From assembly GCF_044142105.1 (NCBI RefSeq), contig NZ_JBGTYM010000005.1:124001-188000 (forward strand): DNA of 64,000 nucleotides, in the 5' to 3' direction. Of the stretch, positions 25,675 through 33,781 are shown one piece after another. How positions within the stretch are numbered: the first letter of the stretch is position 1; the number at the start of each line of letters is the position of its first letter. Source of the DNA: Pseudogemmobacter sp044142105 (GTDB lineage Bacteria > Pseudomonadota > Alphaproteobacteria > Rhodobacterales > Rhodobacteraceae). The position numbers and the translations under genes are program-made. The notes below the pieces were generated by a model. That model did not search any database, was not told the DNA's origin, and saw only the letters and a program-made list of their open reading frames with translations.

Positions 25675-26337
25675 TCAGGCCACCGACACAGCGATGGCAG
25701 CGAAATGCAGCCCCGCAGCGATGGCGACAAAGATATGCCAGATGGCGTTGTGGAATTTCAGCCCCTTCCAGACATAGAAGCCCACCCCCGCCACATAGGT
25801 CAGCCCACCCGCCGCCAGAAGCCAGAACGAGACGGCAGGCAGCGCCGCCGAGACCGGGCCAATCGCGATGACGCCCACCCAACCCAAAAGGATATAGGCC
25901 AGGATCGACAGCCGGTCATAGCGACCGGGCAGCACGACCTTGACCAGAATCCCCAGCGCCGCCCCGGTCCAGACCACGATGCCCAGCGCCCAGGCCCAGG
26001 CCGCATGCTCCAGATGCGGGATCACCGCGGTGTAGGTGCCCGCGATCATCACATAGATCATCGAATGGTCGAACCGCCGCAGCAGCCATTTCAGCGCCGA
26101 AGGCGGCGTCATGTTATAGGCCAGCGAGAAGCCGAACATCAGGAAGAACCCCGCCGCATAGACCGACAGCGCCGCCACGACGCCCAGGCCCGAGGTCTGA
26201 AGCGCGTGGAACAGCAACAGCGGAAAGGCGATCAGCCCGGCCAGCAGCGCCAGCGCGTGCACGATCCCGTCGGCCAGCAGTTCTCCGGTCGAGAAGGGGC
26301 GCTTGAACAGGCGCGGATGGCGGGCGTCGAGCGTCAT
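25675..26337 (-). CDS. TrhA / hemolysin III family membrane protein
   Basis: A protein of about 220 residues with seven predicted membrane spans, of the PAQR-like hemolysin III (TrhA) family. Family motifs: SYNM-equivalent SLAYNMTPPSALKWLLRRFDHSMIYVMIAGTYT, and the C-terminal FHNAIWHIFVAIAAGLHF, which carry the conserved His/Asp residues thought to bind Zn. TrhA of E. coli affects membrane energetics; other members are of uncertain role. ATG 26337 is the assumed start; a GTG at 26409 has a better ribosome-binding site. Confidence 0.9.
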   Translation of the reverse strand: MTLDARHPRLFKRPFSTGELLADGIVHALALLAGLIAFPLLLFHALQTSGLGVVAALSVYAAGFFLMFGFSLAYNMTPPSALKWLLRRFDHSMIYVMIAGTYTAVIPHLEHAAWAWALGIVVWTGAALGILVKVVLPGRYDRLSILAYILLGWVGVIAIGPVSAALPAVSFWLLAAGGLTYVAGVGFYVWKGLKFHNAIWHIFVAIAAGLHFAAIAVSVA

Positions 26338-26512
26338 GGCATCCAGTTTCAAGGCGAAGGGTCGATAGAAGATGACCCGCGCCCGGCCCTGCCGCAAGGC
26401 GGCACGCACGCCCCTGACGCAGGGTCACCCCCCGGGCCTTCCCTTCCCCAGCCGACCCTTGCGTGACGCGCCCGAATTGGCGACGCTGCCCGGCGCAGCA
26501 AAGGCGGTCGCG

Positions 26513-28726
26513 ATGTTCAGAAATCTAGCCGAGTTCGAGGCGCTGTCCGGCGCCGATGCCCCGACCAAAGCCGAGCGCCAGTTGATCAGCGCCATGCGGG
26601 CCGGGGAACCCTGCGTCCTCTGCGACCCCGAAAACCCCTCCCTTCCCAGTGCCGCGACAGACGCCACAAGCATCCGTGCGCCCCTGCTGCGCCTGTTGAT
26701 CACGGGCGGCACGCCGGAATGCGGGCTGCATGAAACCGGCGTCTGCGTGGTAGGCGGCTGGATCGCTGGCGAACTCGACCTCTCTTATTGCGCCGCGCGC
26801 GGCCAGACGCTGCTCAATTTCTGCCGGTTCGACACGAAACCCAGCTTCTACAACGCCCACCTTCGGCAATTGGACCTTGAAGACAGCGCTTTTCCCGGCC
26901 TGACGGCGCAAGGGGCGAAAATCGACGCCAGCCTGTTCCTGCGCCGTGCCCGATCGACGGGCTCTGTTTCGGTGAACAGCGCGACAATTGGCGCGCAATT
27001 TTCGTGCTCGGACGCTGCCTTCGACGGTGCCGGGGTCGAAGCTCTGGATGCGCAGGGGGTTGCGACCGGGCAGAATCTCTTTCTCAACAAGTTGACCGCA
27101 AAAGGCACGTTGGACCTAACTGGCGCCAAGATCAGCGGCCAGCTTTCCTGTAACGGGGGGAAGTTTGACGGTGGCAGCGAACCGGCACTGAAAGCGCAAG
27201 GGGTCGAGACTGGAGAAGGCATCTTCCTCAAAGATCTCACCGCGAAGGGCACCATTGCCCTAGACGGCGCAAAGATTGGCGGACAGCTAAACTGCACCGG
27301 CGCCAGTTTTGACGGTGGCGGCGGCGCGGCGCTGTCGGCCCAAGGGGTCAAGACTGTAGAAAGCCTTTTCCTTAGAAGCCTCACCGCCAAGGGCACCATT
27401 GACGCAAACGGCGCAAGGATCGGCGGTCAGCTTGACTGCACCGGCGCCAATTTTGACGGTGCCGACAGCAAGGCGCTGAGCGCGCAAGGGATGGAGGTCG
27501 AAGAAAACCTCATCTTCGACAGCGTGACCGCGAAGGGCACCATTGCCCTAAACGGCGCGAAGATCGGTGGGCAGCTTGACTGCACTGGCGCACATTTTGA
27601 CGGTCGCGGCGACCTAGCGCTGAGCGCGCAGCGGATGCGCGTGACTGAAGGCTTGTTCTTCCGCCACCTTGCTGGACCGCCACAGGGCCTTGTCAGCCTG
27701 TCCGGCGCTCATGTGGGCGATCTGGTGGATGACGCGTCGAGCTGGCCCACGGTGACTGACAACCTGATCCTCGACGGTTTCACCTATGATCGGATCGATG
27801 GGGGCAACAACACCGGCCTCGCCGCCCGCCGCAGATGGCTGGAAATAGGCTCGGTCTGGCAAGGGGAATTCCGACCCCAGCCCTACAGCCAACTCGCCCG
27901 GGTGCTGCGGCAGACGGGCCACGCGGCCGAGGCGCGCAGGGTGCTGATCGCGCAGGCCGAGGCCGAGGCGCGGCATAGCCGCCAGGCCAATCGCGCCCGC
28001 CGCCGCTTTGCCCGACAAATTCGGCTGCTGAGCCGGACCATCACGGCAGAGCGATGGGAAAAGGTCGTGCAGGCAGCCAAAGCCCTGCCCGCCAGCGATG
28101 CTGACGACGCGACCAGAGTGCTGGACCTGTTCAAACTGCTCCACGCCCCGCTGGCGCAGCCGCAAGGGGCGCCCGCTCCACCGGCATCGACCGACTTGGC
28201 CTTGGCCCGGCAGGATTTCCGCAACCGGATGCTTGGCCGGGCGATATCGTGCCGCCTCGCGAACCTGACAAACCGGATCAGAAGCGGTTTTCTTTCCGCC
28301 GTGGTCGGGCATGGCCACGCGCCGCACCGGGCCTTGTACGTCATGGCCCTGACGGTCGGGTTCATGGCGCTGGTCTACGGGGCCGGCTGGCAGGCGGGGG
28401 TCATGGTGCCGAATTCCGATGTCATCCTGACCTCGCCCGACTGGCGGCAGGCGATGGACCAGGACGCCACGGCCCCCACCCCGGGCTGGACCGGAACCGC
28501 CCCGGCGCAGCATTACGAGACCTTCTATTCGCTCGCCTATGCCTTCGATGTTTTCGTGCCCCTGGTCGATATCGGGCAGCAAGCGGCCTGGACCGAGTCC
28601 ACCGTCACATGGCAGGGCCTGACAACGCGGGTCCTGACCATGGTGCTGGCGGTCTGGGGATGGATCGTCACCGCCCTTGCCGCCGCCGCCATAACCGGCC
28701 TCATTCAGCGCAACCAGCCGGACTAG
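26513..28726 (+). CDS. Pentapeptide-like repeat membrane protein with 48-residue tandem repeats
   Basis: A 737-residue protein. Residues 146-385 are five consecutive 48-residue units (for example LTAKGTIALDGAKIGGQL...), each exactly 144 bp, with a degenerate sixth unit after. The GAKIGGQLDCTGANFDG pattern resembles right-handed beta-helix repeats annotated elsewhere as membrane-associated oxidoreductase, but no redox motif is visible. A basic helical region (about 470-600) and two membrane spans (ALYVMALTVGFMALVYGAGW near 610 and VLTMVLAVWGWIVTALAAAA near the end) follow. Start ATG 26513, after AAGGCGG. Function unknown. Confidence 0.82.
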   Translation: MFRNLAEFEALSGADAPTKAERQLISAMRAGEPCVLCDPENPSLPSAATDATSIRAPLLRLLITGGTPECGLHETGVCVVGGWIAGELDLSYCAARGQTLLNFCRFDTKPSFYNAHLRQLDLEDSAFPGLTAQGAKIDASLFLRRARSTGSVSVNSATIGAQFSCSDAAFDGAGVEALDAQGVATGQNLFLNKLTAKGTLDLTGAKISGQLSCNGGKFDGGSEPALKAQGVETGEGIFLKDLTAKGTIALDGAKIGGQLNCTGASFDGGGGAALSAQGVKTVESLFLRSLTAKGTIDANGARIGGQLDCTGANFDGADSKALSAQGMEVEENLIFDSVTAKGTIALNGAKIGGQLDCTGAHFDGRGDLALSAQRMRVTEGLFFRHLAGPPQGLVSLSGAHVGDLVDDASSWPTVTDNLILDGFTYDRIDGGNNTGLAARRRWLEIGSVWQGEFRPQPYSQLARVLRQTGHAAEARRVLIAQAEAEARHSRQANRARRRFARQIRLLSRTITAERWEKVVQAAKALPASDADDATRVLDLFKLLHAPLAQPQGAPAPPASTDLALARQDFRNRMLGRAISCRLANLTNRIRSGFLSAVVGHGHAPHRALYVMALTVGFMALVYGAGWQAGVMVPNSDVILTSPDWRQAMDQDATAPTPGWTGTAPAQHYETFYSLAYAFDVFVPLVDIGQQAAWTESTVTWQGLTTRVLTMVLAVWGWIVTALAAAAITGLIQRNQPD
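26948..27667 (+). repeat. Five 144-bp tandem repeats inside the beta-helix gene
   Basis: Units begin at 26948, 27092, 27236, 27380 and 27524, all 144 bp. The last four are the most alike, with long identical runs such as GCGAAGGGCACCATTGCCCT in two of them, which points to recent duplication. The repeats stay in frame and encode 48-residue units. Confidence 0.88.
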
Positions 28727-28808
28727 CGTCGCGGGGGTCCCGCCGCCGAAGATTAAGGCCGGGTTAATATGGCCGGGCCAAGCCCTTGAAATCCCTTGCG
28801 GCGGGAAA

Positions 28809-28825
28809 TGTCCCACCGTGGGACA
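28809..28825. promoter_or_regulatory. GTCCCAC-N-GTGGGAC palindrome, copy downstream of proS
   Basis: A 15-bp perfect palindrome with a central C (28810-28824), extended to 17 bp by flanking T and A. A second copy with a central G lies at 30262-30276 upstream of proS. Such dyads are typical of dimeric regulator sites; the protein is unknown. Confidence 0.5.
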
Positions 28826-28844
28826 CTTCCCCTCGTCAAACCGC

Positions 28845-30185
28845 TCAGGGATGGGCCGCGTAGATTTCGGCGACCTTGGCCACCGCCGCCTCGGGCGACA
28901 TCTCCTCGCTTTCGCCGGTGCGGCGGCTGGTCAGTTCCACCACGCCATTGGCCAGGCCGCGCGGGCCGACGGTGATCCGCCAGGGCAGGCCGATCAGGTC
29001 CATCGTCGCGAACTTGGCCCCGGCCCGCTCGTCGCGGTCGTCGTAGAGCGGCTCCAGCCCCTTGGCCAGCAGCGCCTTCTCCAGCGCCTCGCAGGCCGCA
29101 TCCGCCGCCGCGTCGCCCTGCTTCAGGTTCACGATGCCGACCGGGAAGGGCGTCACGCCCTCGGGCCAGATGATGCCCTTCTCATCATGGCTGGCCTCGA
29201 TGATGGCGCCCAGCAGCCGCGAGACGCCGATCCCGTGCGAGCCCATCTCGACCGGCACTTTCGCGCCGTCGGGCGTGGTGACCGTGGCCCCCATCGCCTC
29301 GGAATACTTCGTGCCGAAGTAGAAGATCTGCCCGACCTCGATCCCGCGCGCCACCTTGCGGTGCGCCTCGGGGACCTGGTCGAAGACCGCGCCGTCATGG
29401 GTTTCGTCCGTACGGGCGTAGAGGGTGGTGAACTCCTCGCAGACCTTCGCCACCTGCGCGCGGTCATCATAGTCAATCTCGCGCGCGCCCAGCTTCAGCG
29501 CGGTGACGCGGTCGTCATAGAAGACCTCGCTCTCGCCGGTCGAGGCGAGGACCAGGAATTCATGGGTGTTGTCCCCGCCGATCGGGCCCGAGGCCGCGCG
29601 CATCGGGATCGCGGTCAGGCCCATACGTTCATAGGTGCGCAGGTAGCTGACCATGTGGCGGTTGTAGGCATGCAGGGCGGCGTCGCGGTCGAGGTCGAAG
29701 TTGTAGCCGTCCTTCATCAGGAACTCGCGCCCGCGCATGACGCCGAAACGCGGCCGCATCTCGTCGCGGAATTTCCACTGGATGTGGTAGAGCGTCAGCG
29801 GCAGGTCCTTGTAGGAGGACACGTTGGCGCGGAAGATGTCGGTGATCATCTCCTCGTTGGTCGGGCCGTAGAGCATGTCGCGCTCGTGCCGGTCCTTGAT
29901 GCGCAGCATTTCCTGGCCGTAATCGTCATAGCGGCCCGACTCGCGCCACAGATCGGCGGGTTGCAGCGTGGGCATCAGAAGCGGGATATGCCCGGCGCGC
30001 TGCTGTTCCTCGTGCACGATCTGCTCGATCCGGCGCAACACGCGGTAGCCCAAGGGCAGCCAGGAATAGATGCCGGCCGCCTGCTGCTTGATCATCCCCG
30101 CCCGCAGCATGAAGCGGTGCGAGACGATCTGCGCCTCGGCGGGGTTTTCCTTGAGGACGGGCAGGAAGTAGCGGGTCAGACGCAT
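28845..30185 (-). CDS. proS: Prolyl-tRNA synthetase, short bacterial type
   Basis: A 446-residue class II synthetase charging tRNA-Pro. It begins MRLTRYFLPVLKENPAEAQIVSH, the usual start of alphaproteobacterial ProS. Class II motifs are visible (motif 2 near FRDEMRPRFGVMRGREFLMKD; motif 3 near GIGVSRLLGAIIE). It lacks the editing (INS) domain of the E. coli enzyme, as expected for this short form. ATG 30185 was chosen over an upstream extension. The gene is bracketed by two 15-bp palindromes. Confidence 0.95.
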   Translation of the reverse strand: MRLTRYFLPVLKENPAEAQIVSHRFMLRAGMIKQQAAGIYSWLPLGYRVLRRIEQIVHEEQQRAGHIPLLMPTLQPADLWRESGRYDDYGQEMLRIKDRHERDMLYGPTNEEMITDIFRANVSSYKDLPLTLYHIQWKFRDEMRPRFGVMRGREFLMKDGYNFDLDRDAALHAYNRHMVSYLRTYERMGLTAIPMRAASGPIGGDNTHEFLVLASTGESEVFYDDRVTALKLGAREIDYDDRAQVAKVCEEFTTLYARTDETHDGAVFDQVPEAHRKVARGIEVGQIFYFGTKYSEAMGATVTTPDGAKVPVEMGSHGIGVSRLLGAIIEASHDEKGIIWPEGVTPFPVGIVNLKQGDAAADAACEALEKALLAKGLEPLYDDRDERAGAKFATMDLIGLPWRITVGPRGLANGVVELTSRRTGESEEMSPEAAVAKVAEIYAAHP

Positions 30186-30261
30186 GGGTCGCGGCCTTAT
30201 GAGCATGAGGGTCGGAGGTGTTCCTAGCGGGAAGCGGAGCGCCGGGCAAGAAGGCGGCGAT

Positions 30262-30276
30262 GTCCCACGGTGGGAC
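30262..30276. promoter_or_regulatory. GTCCCAC-N-GTGGGAC palindrome, copy upstream of proS
   Basis: A perfect 15-bp palindrome with a central G, 77 bases upstream of the proS start, inside the proS/MFS intergenic region. It is the partner of the copy at 28810-28824. Its position suits an operator for proS transcription (inference). Confidence 0.5.
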
Positions 30277-30358
30277 GGCGGGTAGGTGCGATATATTTCA
30301 ATGAGTTAGCACTAGGCGATTCATCATTTCTTAACCCCGCCCTGCCGCCCGCACCCGG

Positions 30359-31624
30359 TCAGGCGCGGACCTTGTGCCAGGGCGGTCGGGTCAGCGCTAG
30401 GCCGATCAGGGCCAGTCCGGCCCCGGTCAGGAACGTCAGGCGCAGGCCATGGGTCAGCGCTGCGGCGCTGGCCTGGACCGGATCGCCCGCCGCTAGGGCG
30501 AAGACGGCGCCCAGCCCCGCAGCCCCTGCCATCAGGCCCAGATTGCGCGACAGCGCGAGCAGGCCCGAGACGGTGCCGCGCCGACCCTCGGGCAGGTCGG
30601 CGAGGGCGCTGGTGTTGTTCGCCGCCTGGAACAACTGATAGCCCGGAGTCAGCAGCGCCAGCGCCACCACATAGCCGGCAACACCCGCCAGGCCGGGCAG
30701 CAAGGCCAGGGCCGCCGCACCGGTGGCCAGAAGCATAAGCCCCGCTGTCAGCACCCGCGCCGGGCCGAGACGGTCCACCAGCCGGCCCGAGGGAAATCCG
30801 CTGAGGATCGAGAGCGCCGGCCCGACCGCCATCACCAAACCGGCCTGTGGCGCGGTCAGATGCAGCGCACCAGTCAGATAGAACGGGCCGACGGTCAGGG
30901 TCGCCATCATCACCGCTGCGACCAGAAGGTTGACCGCCAGATTGGGCAGGAGCGCGCGGTCGAATCCCGCGAACAGGCCCTGGCCCGGCCGGGCGGGCAC
31001 CCCCCTGCCCCGCGGCAGCAGACCAAGCGTCATGCCCAACGCCAGCAGCGCCAGCGGCACCTGAAGCCAGAACAGCGTCCGCCAGCCGGACAGCGGCAGA
31101 AGTGCCCCGCCCAGAACCGGGCCAAGCACCGTGCCAAGGGCCGAGACGGTGCCCAGAAGCCCCATGGCGCGGCCCACCGCCCCGGCGCCGGCGGTCTGGC
31201 GCATCAGCGCCATGGCCAGAACCATCATCACGGCTGCCCCCATGCCCTGCACCGCCCGGGCGGCGACGAGGCCGGCCAGACCCGGCGCCAGGGCAGCGGC
31301 CAAGGTGCCCAGCGCGAAGAGCGACAGGCCCGCGGCCAGCACCCGTCGCATGCCCAGCCGGTCGCCCAGCCACCCCGCCACCACCACCGACAGGGTCAGC
31401 GCCGCCAGATAGGCGGTGACAACCGCCTGAACCCGGGCGAAGGGGGCGTGCAGATCCTGAGCCAGCGCCGGCAGGGCGACATTGGCGATGCTGGTGCCCA
31501 GTGCCGCCAGCAGCATGGCCAGCGCCAGCGCCGCCATCGGTCCTGCCCCGCCGCCGCCGCGCCCCGCGCCATCCTGCGCCCCTGCCGCCCTCGCATCCCG
31601 CGCCCCGGGGGTGACCTTGTCCAT
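30359..31624 (-). CDS. MFS drug exporter, EmrB/QacA-like
   Basis: A 421-residue protein of the major facilitator superfamily, about 12 spans. MFS motif A is GWLGDRLGMRRVLAAG; motif C-like VLGPVLGGALLPLSGWRTLFW marks it as an antiporter of the DHA group. It is predicted to export small toxic compounds using the proton gradient. The ATG at 31624 follows AAGGA. A MerR-type regulator is encoded divergently 67 bases away and probably controls it. Confidence 0.88.
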   Translation of the reverse strand: MDKVTPGARDARAAGAQDGAGRGGGGAGPMAALALAMLLAALGTSIANVALPALAQDLHAPFARVQAVVTAYLAALTLSVVVAGWLGDRLGMRRVLAAGLSLFALGTLAAALAPGLAGLVAARAVQGMGAAVMMVLAMALMRQTAGAGAVGRAMGLLGTVSALGTVLGPVLGGALLPLSGWRTLFWLQVPLALLALGMTLGLLPRGRGVPARPGQGLFAGFDRALLPNLAVNLLVAAVMMATLTVGPFYLTGALHLTAPQAGLVMAVGPALSILSGFPSGRLVDRLGPARVLTAGLMLLATGAAALALLPGLAGVAGYVVALALLTPGYQLFQAANNTSALADLPEGRRGTVSGLLALSRNLGLMAGAAGLGAVFALAAGDPVQASAAALTHGLRLTFLTGAGLALIGLALTRPPWHKVRA

Positions 31625-31659
31625 CCAAGTGGTCCTTGCCTGTGGTTCGATTCGCCAGC

Positions 31660-31690
31660 ATCGTGCCACTTGAAGCCAACTTGAGGTCAA
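31660..31690 (-). promoter_or_regulatory. Candidate MerR-type promoter of the MFS exporter
   Basis: On the minus strand, TTGACC (31685-31690) and CACGAT (31660-31665) are separated by 19 bases, the long spacer characteristic of MerR-activated promoters. The spacer holds TCAAGT-type repeats (CCTCAAGT and CTTCAAGT) resembling a SoxR-like half site. The divergent merR gene starts at 31692. Confidence 0.45.
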
Positions 31691-31691
31691 C

Positions 31692-32087
31692 ATGCGCTAT
31701 CTGGATATCGGCGAAGTCGCCTCCGCCTCAGGCACCGCGCCCTCAGCGCTGCGGCATTACGAGGCGGCGGGGCTGATCGCCTCGGTCGGGCGCAAGGGGC
31801 TGCGCCGGCAGTTTCCGCCCGAGGTCCTGTTGCAATTGCGGGTGATCGCCCTGTGCAAGACCGCAGGCTTCACGCTGGACGAAATCAGGGGAATGTTCGG
31901 CTGTGACGGCCTGCCCAACCTGCCGCGGGCAGTGTTGCAGCGCAAAGCCGCCGAGATCGGGGCGAAGATCGCGGAGCTGACGGCGCTGCGCGACACGCTG
32001 GAGCATATGGTCGCCTGCACAGCGCCGTCGCATATGGAATGCCCGTCGTTCCGGCGGCTGGTCGCGGCGGCGGGCAAACCGGCCTGA
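31692..32087 (+). CDS. MerR family transcriptional regulator
   Basis: A 131-residue regulator. The winged helix-turn-helix (YLDIGEVASASGTAPSALRHYEAAGLIASVGRKGLRRQF) occupies residues 3-40, followed by the dimerisation helix and a C-terminal segment with Cys and His residues (VACTAPSHMECPSF) that could bind metal or sense thiol state. It is not SoxR itself: the SoxR Fe-S Cys cluster is absent. It is divergent from the MFS exporter, which is the likely target. ATG after a GAGG site. Confidence 0.9.
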   Translation: MRYLDIGEVASASGTAPSALRHYEAAGLIASVGRKGLRRQFPPEVLLQLRVIALCKTAGFTLDEIRGMFGCDGLPNLPRAVLQRKAAEIGAKIAELTALRDTLEHMVACTAPSHMECPSFRRLVAAAGKPA

Positions 32088-32116
32088 GACCACGCTGAGA
32101 CCGGACGTACCCCGCC

Positions 32117-32632
32117 CTACACCGCCTGCGCCTTGGGCAAGCCCTCGCCCAGCAGATCCTCGACGAAGAAGGCGGCGAACTGGGCGCGGCCGGACACTCC
32201 CGCCTTGGAATAGATCCGGGTCAGTTGCGCCCGCACCGTGCCCTGCGCCGCGCCGCGCAGTTCGGCGATCTCGGCCACGTCGAGGCCCTTCAGCGCCAGA
32301 AGGCCGACGTCGCGCTCGGCCGGGGTCAGGCCCCAGGCCTGGAACTGGGTTTCGATCACCGCGCCCAGCGCGCCGCGCGCCACGTCCAGCGCGGCCTCTT
32401 GGGCGCGCAGGGTTTCCAGCGTGCGGCGCAGCGCGAAGGCACCGAAGATCACGCCCAGGGCCAGAGCCAGCGTCACCAGCCCCTCGAAGATGACATGCAC
32501 CGAGGCCGGATCGGCGCGGAAATCGGCCACGACGTCGCCGATGAAGAACACCGCGGCCAGCGACTGCACCGCCAGAAAGCCGGTCAGCGCAACGCTTTGC
32601 CGCCGCGCGGCCGCGGAAAGATCGGCGCTCAT
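32117..32632 (-). CDS. Membrane-anchored LuxR-type regulator
   Basis: A 171-residue protein with two membrane spans (about residues 15-35 and 47-67), a short helical linker, and a C-terminal LuxR/GerE helix-turn-helix (WGLTPAERDVGLLALKGLDVAEIAELRGAAQGTVRAQLTRIYSKAGV). A DNA-binding domain held at the inner membrane is uncommon for this family, and there is no receiver domain. Its ATG overlaps the cytochrome b561 stop (32629-32632), so it is coupled to that gene. Confidence 0.85.
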   Translation of the reverse strand: MSADLSAAARRQSVALTGFLAVQSLAAVFFIGDVVADFRADPASVHVIFEGLVTLALALGVIFGAFALRRTLETLRAQEAALDVARGALGAVIETQFQAWGLTPAERDVGLLALKGLDVAEIAELRGAAQGTVRAQLTRIYSKAGVSGRAQFAAFFVEDLLGEGLPKAQAV

Positions 32633-33288
32633 TTGTGACGGCCACGCAGTCCGGTGAGCATGGGGGCAAGAAGATTGCGCCGCATCGCACGGCTTTCCAT
32701 CGCCACCCCCGCCACATGCAGAAAGGCCAGGAACAGGATCAGATTGGCCGCCACTTCATGCACCTCGCATGCAAGATGGCGCAGCGCGCCATCGTCTTCC
32801 TCCGCCCCGCCGCCGTCCTTGACCAGCGCCGACCAGTCGCCGCTGGCCACCGCCGCCTGATCCGCCGCCACCTGCATCGGCGTGCGGCCATGGGTCATCA
32901 CAAGGCCCGTGGCGATCACCACGGCAAGACAGGCCCAGAGCGCATAGGCCATCGCCGCCCCTGCCGGGTTGTGCGAGGGATGCGTCTCGGGCTGCCCTTT
33001 CGCAAGCTGCCCCAGATGGCGCAGCGCCGCAACCGGATTGGGCGGAAAGGCGGAAAACCGCGCCTCTTTGGGGCCGATCAGGCCCCAGATCAGGCGCAGG
33101 CCCAGGATCGCCATGCCCGCCCAGCCCAAAGAGACGTGAAGCGTGCTTCCCCCCCGTGTGAACAGCGCATTGGCCAGCACGATCACGGCGACGGACCAAT
33201 GCGTGAGCCGCACCACGGGGTCCCAGAGCGCAGGGGGCGACTGGGTTTCGGGCAGGGCGTCGGTCTTGCGAAGGGGAAGCACGGTCAT
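32629..33288 (-). CDS. Cytochrome b561-type di-heme membrane protein
   Basis: A 219-residue protein with four membrane helices. Candidate heme-ligand His residues are in RLTHWSV, TLHVSLGW, HEVAANLILFLAFLHVAGV. It belongs to the prokaryotic cytochrome b561 / NiFe-hydrogenase b-subunit family, which moves electrons between the quinone pool and periplasmic partners. It sits between a PepSY protein (upstream) and a membrane LuxR regulator (downstream), an arrangement that suggests a redox-linked signalling operon (inference). Confidence 0.9.
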   Translation of the reverse strand: MTVLPLRKTDALPETQSPPALWDPVVRLTHWSVAVIVLANALFTRGGSTLHVSLGWAGMAILGLRLIWGLIGPKEARFSAFPPNPVAALRHLGQLAKGQPETHPSHNPAGAAMAYALWACLAVVIATGLVMTHGRTPMQVAADQAAVASGDWSALVKDGGGAEEDDGALRHLACEVHEVAANLILFLAFLHVAGVAMESRAMRRNLLAPMLTGLRGRHK

Positions 33289-33309
33289 CTTTGAACCCTC
33301 CTTACGGGA

Positions 33310-33573
33310 TCAGTCGTTGCCCTTGATCTCGGCGACGGCACCCGAGGCGGGATCGATATAGACTTCCATCGCCTTGCCGGTGGCGTCGTCCGTGCATTTG
33401 GCTTCGATCTTGCCGTCCTCGGCCTCGAATTCCGTCACGGTGCAGCCCTTTTCCTTCAGGGCGGCGGTCGCGTCGGTCGGGTTGGTGCCGACCACATCGC
33501 CCACCACGGGCATGGCCAGCGCCGCAAGGGGCGCGGCGGTCAGGGCAAGGGCAAGGGCAATCATGCGGGTCAT
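33310..33573 (-). CDS. Periplasmic PepSY-domain protein
   Basis: An 87-residue exported protein. The signal peptide is ALALALTAAPLAALA, then a small PepSY-like domain (LKEKGCTVTEFEAEDGKIEAKCTDDATGKAMEVYIDPASGAV) with two Cys residues that may form a disulfide. Such proteins often accompany b-type cytochromes in Rhodobacterales. It is first in the operon with cytochrome b561 and the membrane LuxR regulator, 21 bases before the cytochrome start. Confidence 0.88.
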   Translation of the reverse strand: MTRMIALALALTAAPLAALAMPVVGDVVGTNPTDATAALKEKGCTVTEFEAEDGKIEAKCTDDATGKAMEVYIDPASGAVAEIKGND

Positions 33574-33781
33574 CTGGTTCAGCCTTTCAATCAGTCGCTG
33601 CTCGGGACCGGGGCACCGCGCCCCGGTTGCCGGTCAGATGCCCTGCCTTGCCGCGCCCGTCGATCCGAGGAGGGATTACGGCGGGGGGCATAAGCAAGGG
33701 CTGACGGCGGTTTGCCGCCCATTGGCCATGGGCCTTGCGCCATGCCCATCGCTCTGCCATCTGAAAGGAAAAGGAGACGTC

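Noticed and set aside
27092..27667. 144-bp repeats considered as CRISPR or mobile-element repeats
   Set aside because: They are in frame, encode one continuous protein pattern, and have no spacers.
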